A stretch of DNA of 64,000 nt from Oncomelania hupensis (lineage: Eukaryota > Mollusca > Gastropoda > Littorinimorpha > Pomatiopsidae): positions 23,587,992 to 23,651,991 of the forward strand of contig CM072525.1 in the NCBI GenBank assembly GCA_036898135.1. Reading direction: 5' to 3'. The notes below the pieces were generated by a model, which did no database searches, was not told the DNA's origin, and was given only the letters and a program-made list of their open reading frames with translations. Position 1 is the first letter of the stretch, and every line of letters starts with the position of its first letter. Shown here one piece after another: positions 47,717-59,300 of the stretch. The position numbers and the translations under genes were made by a program.

Positions 47717-50700
47717 TCCTATCCTATCCTATCCTGTCTCGTAACCCGAAGGTCGTAGGGGCACCACAGATGATCGTTTAACCAGCATACTCCATCTTTC
47801 TCTGTCCTCAGCAGCCCTGATGGCTTCGCTCAGTGTCAAACCAGTCCATTCTCGAATGTTGTCCTCCCACCTCTTTTTCGGTCTCCCTCTTCTTCTACCT
47901 CCTTGCACTGTGCCTTGCAGAATAGTCTTTGCAAGGCCTGATGATCTGGTGACGTGGCCATACCACCGAAGTTTCCGTTTCTTCACCACTGTTAGCAGGT
48001 CATCGTGTTGTCCAATGGCTTGTGTGATGGTCTGTCGGACTTCGTCGTTGGTGATGTGTTGGGTATAGGAAATGCCCAGAAGTCTTCTGTAGCACCTCAT
48101 CTCCATGCTTTGTATTCTTCGTTGGAGATCTGCTGTGAGGGTCCATGCTTCGCAAGCATATAGGAAGATGGAGATGACAAGGGAGCGCAGCAGTCTTACT
48201 TTGGAATGTAGACTGATGGTCCTGTCTTTCCAAATGGGCTTCAACCTTGTCAGGGCAGCAGTTGTTTGTGCGATCCTGGAAAGGACTTCCTGTCGGGACC
48301 CATTGTCTGATACAATGGCTCCTAAATATTTGAAGCTATGCACTGTGTCGAGGGATTGGCCTTGGACTTTGATGTCCGTATTGATGCCATTGGTGTTGTT
48401 GGTCATCATTTTGGTCTTCTCTGCACTTATTTCCATTCCATAGGCTTTGGAGGTGGTGTCAAGCCTCTGTACCAGCTGTTCAAGTTCTTGTTCCTCTCCA
48501 GCCAATCCATCAATGTCATCTGCAAAACGAAGATTGGAGATTGCTCTACCCCCTATGCTGACTGTGCCTTCATGGTCTGCAAGAGCATCCGACATGATGC
48601 GCTCTAGGAAGATGTTGAAGAGTGTTGGAGAGAGTAGGCATCCTTGACGCACACCGATTGTTGTTCTGAACCAATTCCCGATGGCTCTGTTGTGGAGGAC
48701 TGCACTGGTAGCCTTGTCATACAGGCTTTTGATGACTTCAATAATTTTAGGGCTGATGTTGTACACTTTCATTGTTGCCCATAGAGCTGCATGCCAGACT
48801 CGGTCAAACGCCTTCTTGAAGTCTATGAACACATGATATAGATGTTGTTGGTGTTGTAGGTATTTCTCACAGATTATTCTGAGGTTGAAAATCTGCTCAG
48901 TGGTACTTCGCCCTGCCCTGAATCCTGCTTGTTCTTCAGCTATGATTTGTTCAGCTTGGGGTTTCAACCTGTTGAGTATTATTTTCAGGAGGACCTTGCT
49001 GGGATGGCTGATGAGGCTGATGGTCCGGTAATTTTCACACTCCTGAAGGTTACCTTTTTTGGGAAGAGTGATGACAAGCGACTGGGTCCATGGTATAGGC
49101 CACTCCCCACTCTGCCGGATCTTGTTACAGATAATGGTGAGGGCATCAATCATCGCTTCTCCTCCTGCTTGTAGCAGTTCCGCGGGTATGTTGTCCACTC
49201 CCGCTGACTTCCCTTTCTTTAGCGCTTGCACTGCTGCCTCAACTTCTTCCCGGAGAATTGGGAGGATTTCTTCTTCTTCTCTGTTCTCGGGACATGCTAG
49301 AACTGATGGGTCTCCATTTGGTGTATGGTTGTAAAGGTCAGAGCAGTACTCTGTCCATCTGTCCAAGACTTCTTGTTCTTCTGTAAGGCATATGCCAGAC
49401 TTGCTTTGGATAGTGGAGACTTTGGGCTGTTTGACACTTGTCAGCCGCTTCACAGTCTGGTAGGCCTTCTTGCTGTTGTTCTTGTTCAGACTGTTCTCTA
49501 TTTCCTGGCATTGATCTTCTATCCAGTTCTCCTTTGCTGTGAGCATGCCTTTTCGGATGTCATTGTTGATTTTTCGGTAGACATCAGCTCCCTGTGAGGT
49601 GTTCTTTTTCTTTTTCATCTCTCTTCGTTTATCACACAGATCCAAAAGTTCAGGTGTGATCCACAGCTTCTTCTTTGGTCGGTGCTTGCCAAGGATCTCA
49701 GTGGCGGCATCTGTCACAGCTGAGTTGAAGGTGGTGGTCATGGTGTTGACATCTACTTCACCAGCCCCCAAAATGAGCAGTGGTGCAAATTTCCCTCCAA
49801 TTGTGGCCTGAAATAGTTCTGCCACCTCCGGGTCTTGCAGTTTGTCCAGGTCGAACTTCAGTCTAGTGCACTTTGCTGTATTTACTCTCTTCAAGTGGAG
49901 CCGGAAAGACATCATCACGAGATCGTGGTCACTTCCGATGTCTGCTCCTGGAAAAGTATGTGTCCTGCCAATGTTGATGCTTGATCTGAAGCGTTTCTTG
50001 ACCATGATGTAGTCTATTTGGTTGTGATGCTCCCCGCCAGGACTGTGCCATGTCCATCGTCTGGAGTTTTTGTGGAGACCAAGCGTGTTTGCCAGTACCA
50101 GATTGTTGTATCTGGCAAACTCCAAGAGTCTCAGACCCCTGTCATTTGTCTCGTTGTTGCAGTGGGGTCCACATGTGTCTCCCCAGTTGTGGTGCGCATC
50201 TTGGCCAACCTTGGCATTCCAGTCGCCTTGCACTATGACTATGTCCTTCTTCGGCACTTGGTCAAGGACCGCCTGTAGATTTTCATAAAAATGCTCCACT
50301 TCGCTGTCGTCATAGTCTGATGTTGGGGCGTAGGCCTGGATGATGGTGATGTTGAAAGGGGCTGCTCTCAGGCGGATGGTAATGAGTCTACTGGAGACTG
50401 GGCGGCAACCCATGACAGTGGCTAGAATGTTCTTGTGGACCAAGAATCCAACGCCGTGTTCGTGCCTGTCATCCCTACCGCTGAAATAGAGCTTGTGGCC
50501 TTTGTCGGTCGTTGTTTCACCTAGGCCTTTCCAGCGCAGTTCGCTGATACCTAGAACATTCCATCGATAGTGGTCCAACTCGTGGGCCAGTTCTTCTAAT
50601 TTTCCTTCCGCAGTTAGGGTCCTGACATTCCAGGTTCCTATGACGATGTTGTTTCTCGTGCGGATCTTGCTAAATTGTCCATCAGTAGCATACTTAACAC

Positions 50701-51075
50701 CTCCGTCCTGGTGGCCAACGGAAGGCGCGGTCCTTGTGCCGTGTGACGACCCGGGCGACGACCGATCCGGTATGGAATTAGTGGATTGTGTCATCATGTA
50801 GTGTGTCTTGGGCAAAAAAGACCTGGCGGTGCCCAATCCTCTCCAGGCTGTTGGCCACAGCCGAAATCCACGAATACAGTGTGGCTCGCCTTGGCCCTGA
50901 GCACATGGTCGTTGAACCTGTAGTAACGTGAGGTTCCTCCGCCCTGGCCGGTGACTTCTGTGTAGAAGACTTTCGCCCAGTGATGCCGTGCTAACATCAC
51001 CCCTGTTAGTCGCCTCTTACGACACGCCGGGAAACGTTGGGTCTATTCTATTTAATGCCCGAACCCACAGAGCAT
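47717..51075 (-). mobile_element. Near-full-length endonuclease/RT LINE (copy 5), RTE-like
   Basis: Minus-strand non-LTR retrotransposon with about 240 bp of 5' leader (CGTGTCGTAAGAGGCGACTA is in it), one intact 1,035-codon ORF and a GGATA-repeat 3' tail. Short-repeat tails and a single endonuclease-RT ORF fit RTE-type LINEs, whose proteins are often annotated 'craniofacial development protein 2-like' in invertebrate genomes. Clear target-site duplications could not be defined. Confidence 0.92.
47729..50836 (-). CDS. LINE endonuclease-reverse transcriptase, intact
   Basis: 1,035 residues without a stop. An N-terminal exonuclease-endonuclease-phosphatase domain carries GTWNVRTL, GISELRW, YAPTSDYDD, GDWNAKVG and the catalytic IGSDHDLV (roughly residues 60-330). 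A reverse transcriptase follows: VDNIPAELL, ECENYRTISLISHPSK, GFRAGRSTTEQIF, FIDFKKAFDRVW, VRQGCLLSPTLFN and catalytic FADDIDGLAGE (roughly 520-840). The C-terminus has RRRGRPKKRWEDNIREWTG. All visible catalytic residues are present. It nicks target DNA and copies its RNA at the nick. The TAG stop lies inside the GGATA tail repeat. Plus-strand ORFs overlapping it are shadows. Confidence 0.96.
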   Translation of the reverse strand: MGTARSFLPKTHYMMTQSTNSIPDRSSPGSSHGTRTAPSVGHQDGGVKYATDGQFSKIRTRNNIVIGTWNVRTLTAEGKLEELAHELDHYRWNVLGISELRWKGLGETTTDKGHKLYFSGRDDRHEHGVGFLVHKNILATVMGCRPVSSRLITIRLRAAPFNITIIQAYAPTSDYDDSEVEHFYENLQAVLDQVPKKDIVIVQGDWNAKVGQDAHHNWGDTCGPHCNNETNDRGLRLLEFARYNNLVLANTLGLHKNSRRWTWHSPGGEHHNQIDYIMVKKRFRSSINIGRTHTFPGADIGSDHDLVMMSFRLHLKRVNTAKCTRLKFDLDKLQDPEVAELFQATIGGKFAPLLILGAGEVDVNTMTTTFNSAVTDAATEILGKHRPKKKLWITPELLDLCDKRREMKKKKNTSQGADVYRKINNDIRKGMLTAKENWIEDQCQEIENSLNKNNSKKAYQTVKRLTSVKQPKVSTIQSKSGICLTEEQEVLDRWTEYCSDLYNHTPNGDPSVLACPENREEEEILPILREEVEAAVQALKKGKSAGVDNIPAELLQAGGEAMIDALTIICNKIRQSGEWPIPWTQSLVITLPKKGNLQECENYRTISLISHPSKVLLKIILNRLKPQAEQIIAEEQAGFRAGRSTTEQIFNLRIICEKYLQHQQHLYHVFIDFKKAFDRVWHAALWATMKVYNISPKIIEVIKSLYDKATSAVLHNRAIGNWFRTTIGVRQGCLLSPTLFNIFLERIMSDALADHEGTVSIGGRAISNLRFADDIDGLAGEEQELEQLVQRLDTTSKAYGMEISAEKTKMMTNNTNGINTDIKVQGQSLDTVHSFKYLGAIVSDNGSRQEVLSRIAQTTAALTRLKPIWKDRTISLHSKVRLLRSLVISIFLYACEAWTLTADLQRRIQSMEMRCYRRLLGISYTQHITNDEVRQTITQAIGQHDDLLTVVKKRKLRWYGHVTRSSGLAKTILQGTVQGGRRRGRPKKRWEDNIREWTGLTLSEAIRAAEDRERWSMLVKRSSVVPLRPSGYETG

Positions 51076-51175
51076 AATTAAAATTTATCACAAAATTTCA
51101 ATTTTTTTTCTAGGTTATTAATATTGAACATGATTTTTTTAATGCATGATCGATATCAATGAGACACACATACTA

Positions 51176-52068
51176 CAGTGGAACCCCACTTTTAGGACTT
51201 CCCAAATTCTGTCTTTAAAGAAGCAAGGGGGGGGGGGGAGAAGAGGAGGGTGGGGGGGTCTTAAAACAAGGATGGAGTTTGGACTACATTTTGTTCGCTA
51301 ATGCTCAAAATGCACAAATACCAGTATATAGTGTTCCAAGTTTGTTACACTTTATTACAAAACTAATCAATTAATGGTTTCAAATGTAATTAATTGTTGT
51401 TGTTTTTTAACTGTGTGCAGAATACTCATAAAGCAATAAAAAAGGATAAAAAACATCTCAATTTTGAATAACCTTTCAAGCATGATGTAGAACAAAAAAA
51501 TCTATCTTTCTAAGCTCTGTTACATGGTTTTAAAAAAGGAAGAGATTTTCTCCTTGGAATACAACTTTTAGATTTTATATCTCTGCGGAATTTCTGACTG
51601 AAAAACTGGACAGGAATTCTTCAGCCTCTGGAAGGTTGTTAGCAAGAGAATATCTTGCCAATTCATTTGCTTAATTCAGATATGCAGTCTTACTGTCAAT
51701 AATCAGAGAGGGTGCTCAAAAGTTAACGCTGTACGTTTTGTTTTTCTTATCTGCATTTGCCATATTGAAAAGGAAGTGTTGTATTAAATCTCGCGCATTG
51801 CCTAGGCTGGGTCTCATTTTCACGAGATTTGACCAAAAAATTTCCTGTCTTGTGCATGTTGCTTTCTCAATGACCACAAGCGCAGTACTTTTAGGTCATG
51901 TTCGCTGACTAGTCGTAAAACTGCATAAAACCTGGGTTATAAGTCATGTTTGAGGAGTGGTCGTAAATGAGAAGACAAGTAAAAAAAGAAAATGATCCGT
52001 CAATGAAAATGTGGTCATAACAGAGAGGTAGTCATACACAAGGAGGTTGCATTTAAGAGGTTCCACTG
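51176..52068. mobile_element. Mariner/Tc1-type MITE, copy c
   Basis: Ends CAGTGGAACCCC and GAGGTTCCACTG are inverted and flanked by TA (51174-51175, 52069-52070). Copy C of the GACCTTGACCTT repeat continues across it, confirming both ends. 893 bp, no transposase. Includes a G-run near 51,229. Confidence 0.85.
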
Positions 52069-52320
52069 TATGCAAATTTGGTCAACCTCACTCCAAGGGC
52101 AAGATCACTGGAGCTGTCCAAAGTCAGTTTGTATAGGTACTTTAAAGTGACCTTGACCCTAAACTATGAGAGATATAAAGTCCAAACTTGTTTTATTTAG
52201 AGATGATAGATTCATCTTTCATATATGTTCCGTTTTTACGTTGATCTTGAAGGTCAAGGTTATTTTAGGCCTTGCAAAAACATAAAAAATAGATCATTGT
52301 ACAGTGGAATGGCTGTTTAA

Positions 52321-53012
52321 CTCTTAGCGTCCTATAGCGCGGTAATGTGCGCCTCGCCCGTAATCCTGAAGCGCAGTAATGCGCGCCTCGTTAGTGCACC
52401 TTTTAGTCATGAAATCACAGGAAATAGGAACTCTCCTGTGCGTGAGAGAAGGTTTAGTCAACTTCCGGAAAGTTTCCCGTGTGTTTTCCGCTATCGTTTT
52501 CGCAAGTTTGACGTGGTTTTGTGTACTTTTTAAACGATTTTTTTCTAGGTTTGAGTTTGCAAAATTTTCGGCCATGATGGCAGGGGATAGCTCCGACAGT
52601 AATAGTGAGTTTTGTAACCTTATTGATGAGCTTATTGCTGAAAGAGCACAAGGACTTGGTGTAGACAACCAGAGTGAGTTTTCTTGTCTGTATTGACTGA
52701 CTGTGCACACATTCACATGCAATCCACACTGTCTTGTTGTTGTTTTATTAACATAGTCCATAAAATACCTGTAATTATGAATTAATTACAAGATTCCAAC
52801 AGGTAAAAATAGTACTAAAGTCAAAATGGTTCTTTGGGTACATAGAATAACCATTTTGTAAACATATCCTAAAATATGAAGTTAATGTGACAATAAATAA
52901 ATTTTTTGCAATTTTTTCAAATTCATAACCCAATTCATTGCAATAAACTTGAAATCCTTACAGGATATAGGCGCAAAATTAATGTTCAGAAAACCTTATA
53001 GGACGCTAAGAG
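52321..53012 (+). mobile_element. piggyBac-type MITE with residual N-terminal exon
   Basis: Perfect 16-bp inverted ends CTCTTAGCGTCCTATA, flanked by TTAA on both sides (52317-52320, 53013-53016), the signature of piggyBac insertion. A plus-strand frame from 52,574 reads MMAGDSSDSNSEFCNLIDEL then AERAQGLGVDN, acidic and followed by a GTGAGT donor-like site, plausibly the first exon of a piggyBac transposase. The catalytic domain is absent. Confidence 0.88.
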
Positions 53013-53365
53013 TTAATTATATTATGCAGTATGGGATTATTTGATCAGACATGCATGAGAGATCACGTGAGGATCAAGGTCAACCTAAGGTCACTAAAGG
53101 TCAAGGTCATCATAATGTCAGCATTTTTTTTTTTTGCATAATACAATTTTTGCTGTACTTTATTTGTTAGTACGTGAGTGTATTTGGAGCCAGAGGTCAA
53201 TGTCATCTCAAGGTGAAGAGCATAGAAAGAATCGATCAAAGTCTGTATTTGCATTTTAATGCCACCATTTAATTTTGTTTTTTCTGGGCACTCATTTTCA
53301 TGTTAAATATTGCAAGTTCCATATGGAGCATGTGAGTCATATGGGCTTTGTCCTTCTAGTTTATT

Positions 53366-56300
53366 ATAAATATATTGCAAAGGGTGCCAGCCATGACTCA
53401 CAAAATAATCTGTCTGGATTTGTAACAGTCTTTATTGCATCAAAAACATTCATAAGCCTCTTTTGGCAAGGAAAGCTGAGAAGTTTGTTTTGGAATTGCA
53501 AGATTTTCAAATTGATTGATCTTCTCTAATTGAGGGACCAGTTGTTTCTTGATTGAATCTGCCTAGACTTCAGCAGCAGGGTTTGAAAATGCAGCATTTC
53601 AGCCAAAATTTCTGCTTCTTAATCAGTTAATGGTTACCATAATTTCCAGCCTAAGGTGCAGCATATTGTTTTTGTCTCCACTTAATTCTGTGATCAATCA
53701 CACTCTGCCTTTTTCGCCTGAAAGACCCTTACCTATGCGCAAAGTAAATTAAAAAAAAAAAGAAGTTTGATCAATTGCTGAAAAGGACATCTTAATAAAA
53801 ATTAAGAAAGCAAAAACTGAAAGATGTTGAAATTGGAAACTCCAAAGGAATTGTTGATTGCAATATCACTTGGTGTTTCTGATTAAAGAAACTATACATC
53901 CCCTCAAAGCATGAAAAAAAACCCACTTGTATCTATAAATATTAGCTGTTTTGGGATTAGAAACTTAGGCTTTTCTAAAATGTCATCCACAATCACAAAC
54001 AACAAGCATATATTTTAATGGTGAATGGGTGCCCTATCAGACATATGCACCTTGCCTCTGACTAAAGTTTTAAAAAAATTAGCCTTATGCGATGTGTTGG
54101 CTTGCAGGCTAGAAATTATGATACCTAATAATTTTAAATAATATTCACTTAATTGTAATTGGCATTTGACTTTTCTTTTCAAATTATTTTCATTTTCTTT
54201 GGTTTAACAGTTTTGTTACGTTTATTATTTTAAGTATAACCACAAGTTCTCTGTAGCCGCTCATTGCTTGAACTGTCATGTTACACTAACGTATCTTAGT
54301 AATAGTACGTATATTTATATATGGAAATTTATGAGTTACGTTTAATACTTACCTCAAATAGTCACTACACTTATTACTATAGATTTGCTAATCCATATAT
54401 GAAATGTGATATTTGCCAGTATAATTGAAAAATGAAATTGTGTTCTGGAATGTTCTGGAGCAGTGACTGCTTAGTTTTCACTTTATACTGTTTGTGTTGT
54501 TGATTTGTATTTTTGAATTGAGTTAAAATAAAATTAAATGGTCTCTTTGGCAAAGCATCTTGTGTTAACAGAACTGAAAGAAGGCATGCTAATTCTCCTA
54601 TAACAGTTTTGTTGCCTGCTTTCACTTATGAGAATTGAGATACAAATAAATTTTTAATACAGCAGTCTATTTGTTTTGTAAAAACAATAGCAACCACTTA
54701 ATTTTTTTGTGGTTTTTATTGGTTGTTGTTGGATTTTTTTTTTTTTTTTTTTTTTTTTGGGCAACCTGTTTTCAGGTTTGTATCTGTTGAACATAGCTAA
54801 GCATTACCCTTGCGATTTGTTTTTCGAGACTTGACACTGTGCGAGCTCTGAATGCAAGGCAGACTGTCCATTGCTAGTGTAGCCATGTTGATTCAGTTTG
54901 TTTATACTCGGGGTGCTTTGCTCAAAGGGGTGCTTTGCTCAAAATCGGGACCAGAGGAGACCTACAACTAGGGCAAAGAAGCATGCCCACAGATGCTGGT
55001 GGTTATGTAATGGCATTATATAAGTGATCCATGTGGTCCCAGTTTGCTGTATGCTAAGAAAGGTGGGGTACTGCTTGCACTATTTTTTTTCTGACTTGTG
55101 GCACATATTGACTTGCATTTCTCAAGCCCCTGGTTACTCAACATCTTAGTCTCTTTGTCATTTGCCTTCTTTGTGTTGCTTGTTTGTTCCATGTCCCCCC
55201 CCGTTACGACTCCCATGTAATTAAACAAAAAAATCATCCACTTTTCTGAGATAACAGTAGCTGTATATTTGTATAGTAAGAAACTTTACAGTATCAGGAC
55301 TATATGTCATCACTGATATTTTTTATATAGAATAATTCATTCAATGATCAGTTATTTGTATCATCATGGCTTTGACTTTTTAACAAATCTAAATATCATT
55401 TCGGTTGTTTAATCACATTTGAGTTTTGAGTTGTTTTGTTTTGTTATAATGCAATTAGGATTATTGGTGATAATCATAATTGACATTGTCCATCATAAGT
55501 TATAATTCAGATTTTGCATGGACATATGGATAACGTTGATGTGTCAATGAACATTTACGACCTGATATAATTGGAAATGTCATGGGTGGTTTTAATTAAT
55601 ATAATAGGCAAATGATTAAGTGGATTGTGATGAACTTCCTCAGTATCACTTTCACAGTATCTGTGTGTGTTTTGCTAGATTATTGAGGGTGGAAAGTAGG
55701 CCTGTGAGGTGATAAAAATAGCTATTTCATCTAGATTAACGTCACGTTTGTGACATGAGAGAAGAAATTAATAAATGCCAAAATATCACTGTTTTAATTA
55801 TTAACTGTTGCATAGCAAGGTTAGTACTGCTGCATATTTATGAGAATAAAAACTGTGTATACTTTGAAGTGTAATTTTCTTTGCTTCTTAGTGTGGGTTA
55901 GACATGCGACGTAAGGACATTGATATGGTGAATATAATATGAACAATTTGATGTGCTTGGAATATGAAGATCCAAAGTGTTTCATACTGATCTAGGATTA
56001 TTTGAGACAAAGTATAAAATTGTAATAGGTATTTTATACACAATTCTCATAGATTGTCCATTGTGTTAATAGTTTTAGGAAGATTACTTAACTTTGCTTG
56101 TGAGTACTGATGTTGTAAATACATCTTATCTTTTGACTCCCCAGATTTTAAGATATTTTTTTTAGTACTGCTTGGAGATAATTGATTTTAGTATTGTTGC
56201 AGTATTTTAAAGATCTGCTCATTTGCAATTTAAAAAAAAAATGTTTTTTTAGGAATACTTTATTTTTTTTTTTTTTTTTGTTGTTTTTTTTTTGTTTTTT

Positions 56301-59300
56301 TTGTTTTGTTGGCAGACTCATTTTCATACTATCATTGAGCTTGTCTTTTCTGTTAACTTTTATTTTTTAAAACTTCCACCATATCTAGCATTGGAAGATG
56401 GACTTGTTACACTTTACATTGCTAATTTTTATGTTCTTTTGTAAAATGTTCCTTCTGTCTGTATAAGGTGTTGAAATGGAAGCTAAGATGGTATGTTTTT
56501 TTATTGTTGTGTGTGGTTTATTATTTAGTCAATATTACTGTATCTTGTTTTCTGTCCGTTACACTATTGCACAACATCCTGTATTCCATAGTTCTTTTGT
56601 AGTCTTCAGATTTTTGTTAATTGCTACATGCAGTGATGTATTAGTATTGTATGTATTTATTACAATGGTCTTGTTAATTTTTAACAACATTTAAATATCA
56701 TCATATTTATTTGAGTCATACAGTTAAATTTCTTGTTAATTGCTAAACATGCACATTTTGAGTTGTTTGTAGTTTAGATTTTTTTTTAATTGCTACATGC
56801 TAGAGATGTGAAGTATTGAACAGTTTACAGTATTGGTGAAATAATCTGAAGTTTATAGTCTTAAAAACATCATATTCTAGATCATACAGTTAAAACTTGT
56901 TTCTAAGAAAAATGCTGGCTTAAATTCTAAAATTATAACACCAGGAATTGAATTAGTTTTTTTTTTTTTTTTTTTTTTTTCTTTTATTTTAAGCATAGGA
57001 ACTGTGAGTTTATTATGAGCATAAACTCTGCAACTCGGTAGTATAGTATGAGTATTTTCATCATCAGAGGTTCAACATGTTGACGCATTGATATCCTAGA
57101 CATCACAGAAGAATGTGCTGATCTATAATATATAACCTCATCAGGCTGATTATACTGCTGTTCTTTTATTACTTTTTAGTTGACTTTTTTTTTGTTTTTG
57201 TGTTCTTCATTATCATTGTTGCTCATGCCTAATCATTCAGACTAACTGCTGTCCAATTATCATGATTTACAACTGACGTTAATGCGTTTTTAATCTTCAA
57301 GACAAGATCACTTGTCATCCATCCTTTCACTTTGTTGGCTCTTGACAGTAGCTTTGTATTGACATTTGTGCATGGGCTGTGGGGCAAATTGCATGCAGTG
57401 TCTTAGAATGAAGACCCTTTTTTTTTCTTTTTTTTTTTACTTTCCATTTTGACATTTATGCTGTGAGAGGTTTTCATTTAAAAAGCAAACAAGTGTACTC
57501 GTAGTGAAGCAGTTATCAGCAAACTGGGACCCAATGAATTCTTCATGCTTTTCCGCTGTAGTGGTTATAATTCTGTCATAATGTTGTTTGTATTTTTTGT
57601 AATGCTTGTGTGAATGGGAGCGATTGACAATTCAAATATAATGAAATTATGATGGACTATTTTGCAGTCACTGCTCTGTTGTTGCAATTATTTTCATTTT
57701 TGACTTTTTGTATTTTGACACTGTGATGACAGTTTTGCAATTTGATGTGATATTTTGTACTCATATCACAAGTTGTGGGACAGTTTCTTCTTGAAAATTG
57801 CATTTTAATTTCCTGTTCTTTATTATTAAGTTAATGAAACTCAGAGCATGCACCATTACTTTATTACTAATGTCCATTGTGGTTGGGGAATCGGGATCCA
57901 TGGTTTTGGTTGGAAATGTTAATCCTGTAAAATTATCATAGGTTAATAATTACTTTTGTTAGAAGTAATAATCATAGATCTACAATTCATTACAATTAGC
58001 ATTTTGTATGCTGTTCTTGTAATAGACTTTGAAAAGGTAAATAAAACTGAAAGAAACAAATTTGGTGAACTTGGTATAAAATATTGCGAAGATATTTCTG
58101 GATTGCTTCAAAACATTTTAAACTCATTCTATATTAAAATTTTGCTTTACCAAAATCTGATTTTAATGAGAAATGCATACAAATGATTAGTTGTCCTTGT
58201 TTTGAAATTATTTATTGTTACGTGTTGTTTCTCTCTTTCGTTTTTGTTGAACAGCGGGATAGTCTTTCCTTTCACATATTGTTTATTAGTGTACAATGCA
58301 AAAAGATTGCAATAATAACCATCATCCACTGGAATAACTTGAGCTTAATTCTCTGTGCAATAATCATCACCCACCCAAATTGCCGCGGTGTAAGTCTGAT
58401 AGTGTTAGAATTATATTCATGATCTTTTCAAATCACAGTCATATGGTAACCAAAAATACTTGCATATAATTTGTATGAAGGTTGACATAAAAAAGCGTCA
58501 TAAGCAAGGCATGGATAGCATATTAACCTGCTCATTGAATTGTTTTAATTAAATTAACTGAACTGTAAAAGTGTTAATTTTAATTTTAAATATGTGAGAT
58601 CGATAGAAAGATATTTATTGTTTATAGGAGAATCACATGGTATTAACCACAAACACAAAAGTAAGAAAGCAAAATGAGATCAAAAGAAGGGCATTTATTA
58701 TATATATATATCATAAATTAATCCTGTAGACAGCAGAATGTGCAGGTTAGTCGTATTTGTTTTGACAAAATACAACATGTTAGTAATGTACATGATCTGT
58801 TGAAGTTGTTTCTTTTGGTGTGTTGTCATGTTTTCTTGTGCATGGCTTGTTTATTTTAGACTTGAGACGCTGCAAGATAAAACTGACTTGAAATTGTTGT
58901 AATAACGAAAGTGTACTTGAGGTATAAGGTACGCATACTATCTTGTCAGTAAACACTGCAAGCTTGAACTGTTCTTTGTACTCGATCTGTCATCCCTTCT
59001 TATTGGTGGATTTTATTTTTCATGGCGAGCTATGGCGTTTGTATCATTGTATGTATAGTACTATGCTGTTTGGGCAGTGTTCTTTAACATGCTGTATTTT
59101 GTACGTAACAAAGTCATGTATGTACCAAATCTTGTCTTTTTTTTTTTACATTGCGTTGGAGAATGCATGATGCGTTCTGTATTTCATTGATAACAGATAT
59201 GCAGTCGAAAATGGACATTGCTGTGTTTCAAAGCACTGTAGTAGAACATAGAAAGAACTGTATCACTGGATGGGTTGTTTTTGTCTATATTCTCAATGCA

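Larger units (their letters stand above)
47368..53365 (-). repeat. GACCTTGACCTT-rich repeat, copy C, split by three insertions
   Basis: Inverse of copies A and B: from GACTCACATGCATAGCAATG at 47,368 to GGGCTTTGTCCTTCTAGTTT at 53,365. Interrupted by the LINE (47,717-51,075), a mariner-type MITE (51,176-52,068) and a piggyBac-type MITE (52,321-53,012). Removing these leaves about 1.05 kb, the size of copies A and B. Confidence 0.88.

Noticed and set aside
47820..50288. Several plus-strand ORFs of 60-112 codons over the LINE
   Set aside because: They are antisense shadows of the intact endonuclease-RT ORF and recur in the same places in the other LINE copies; no domain.
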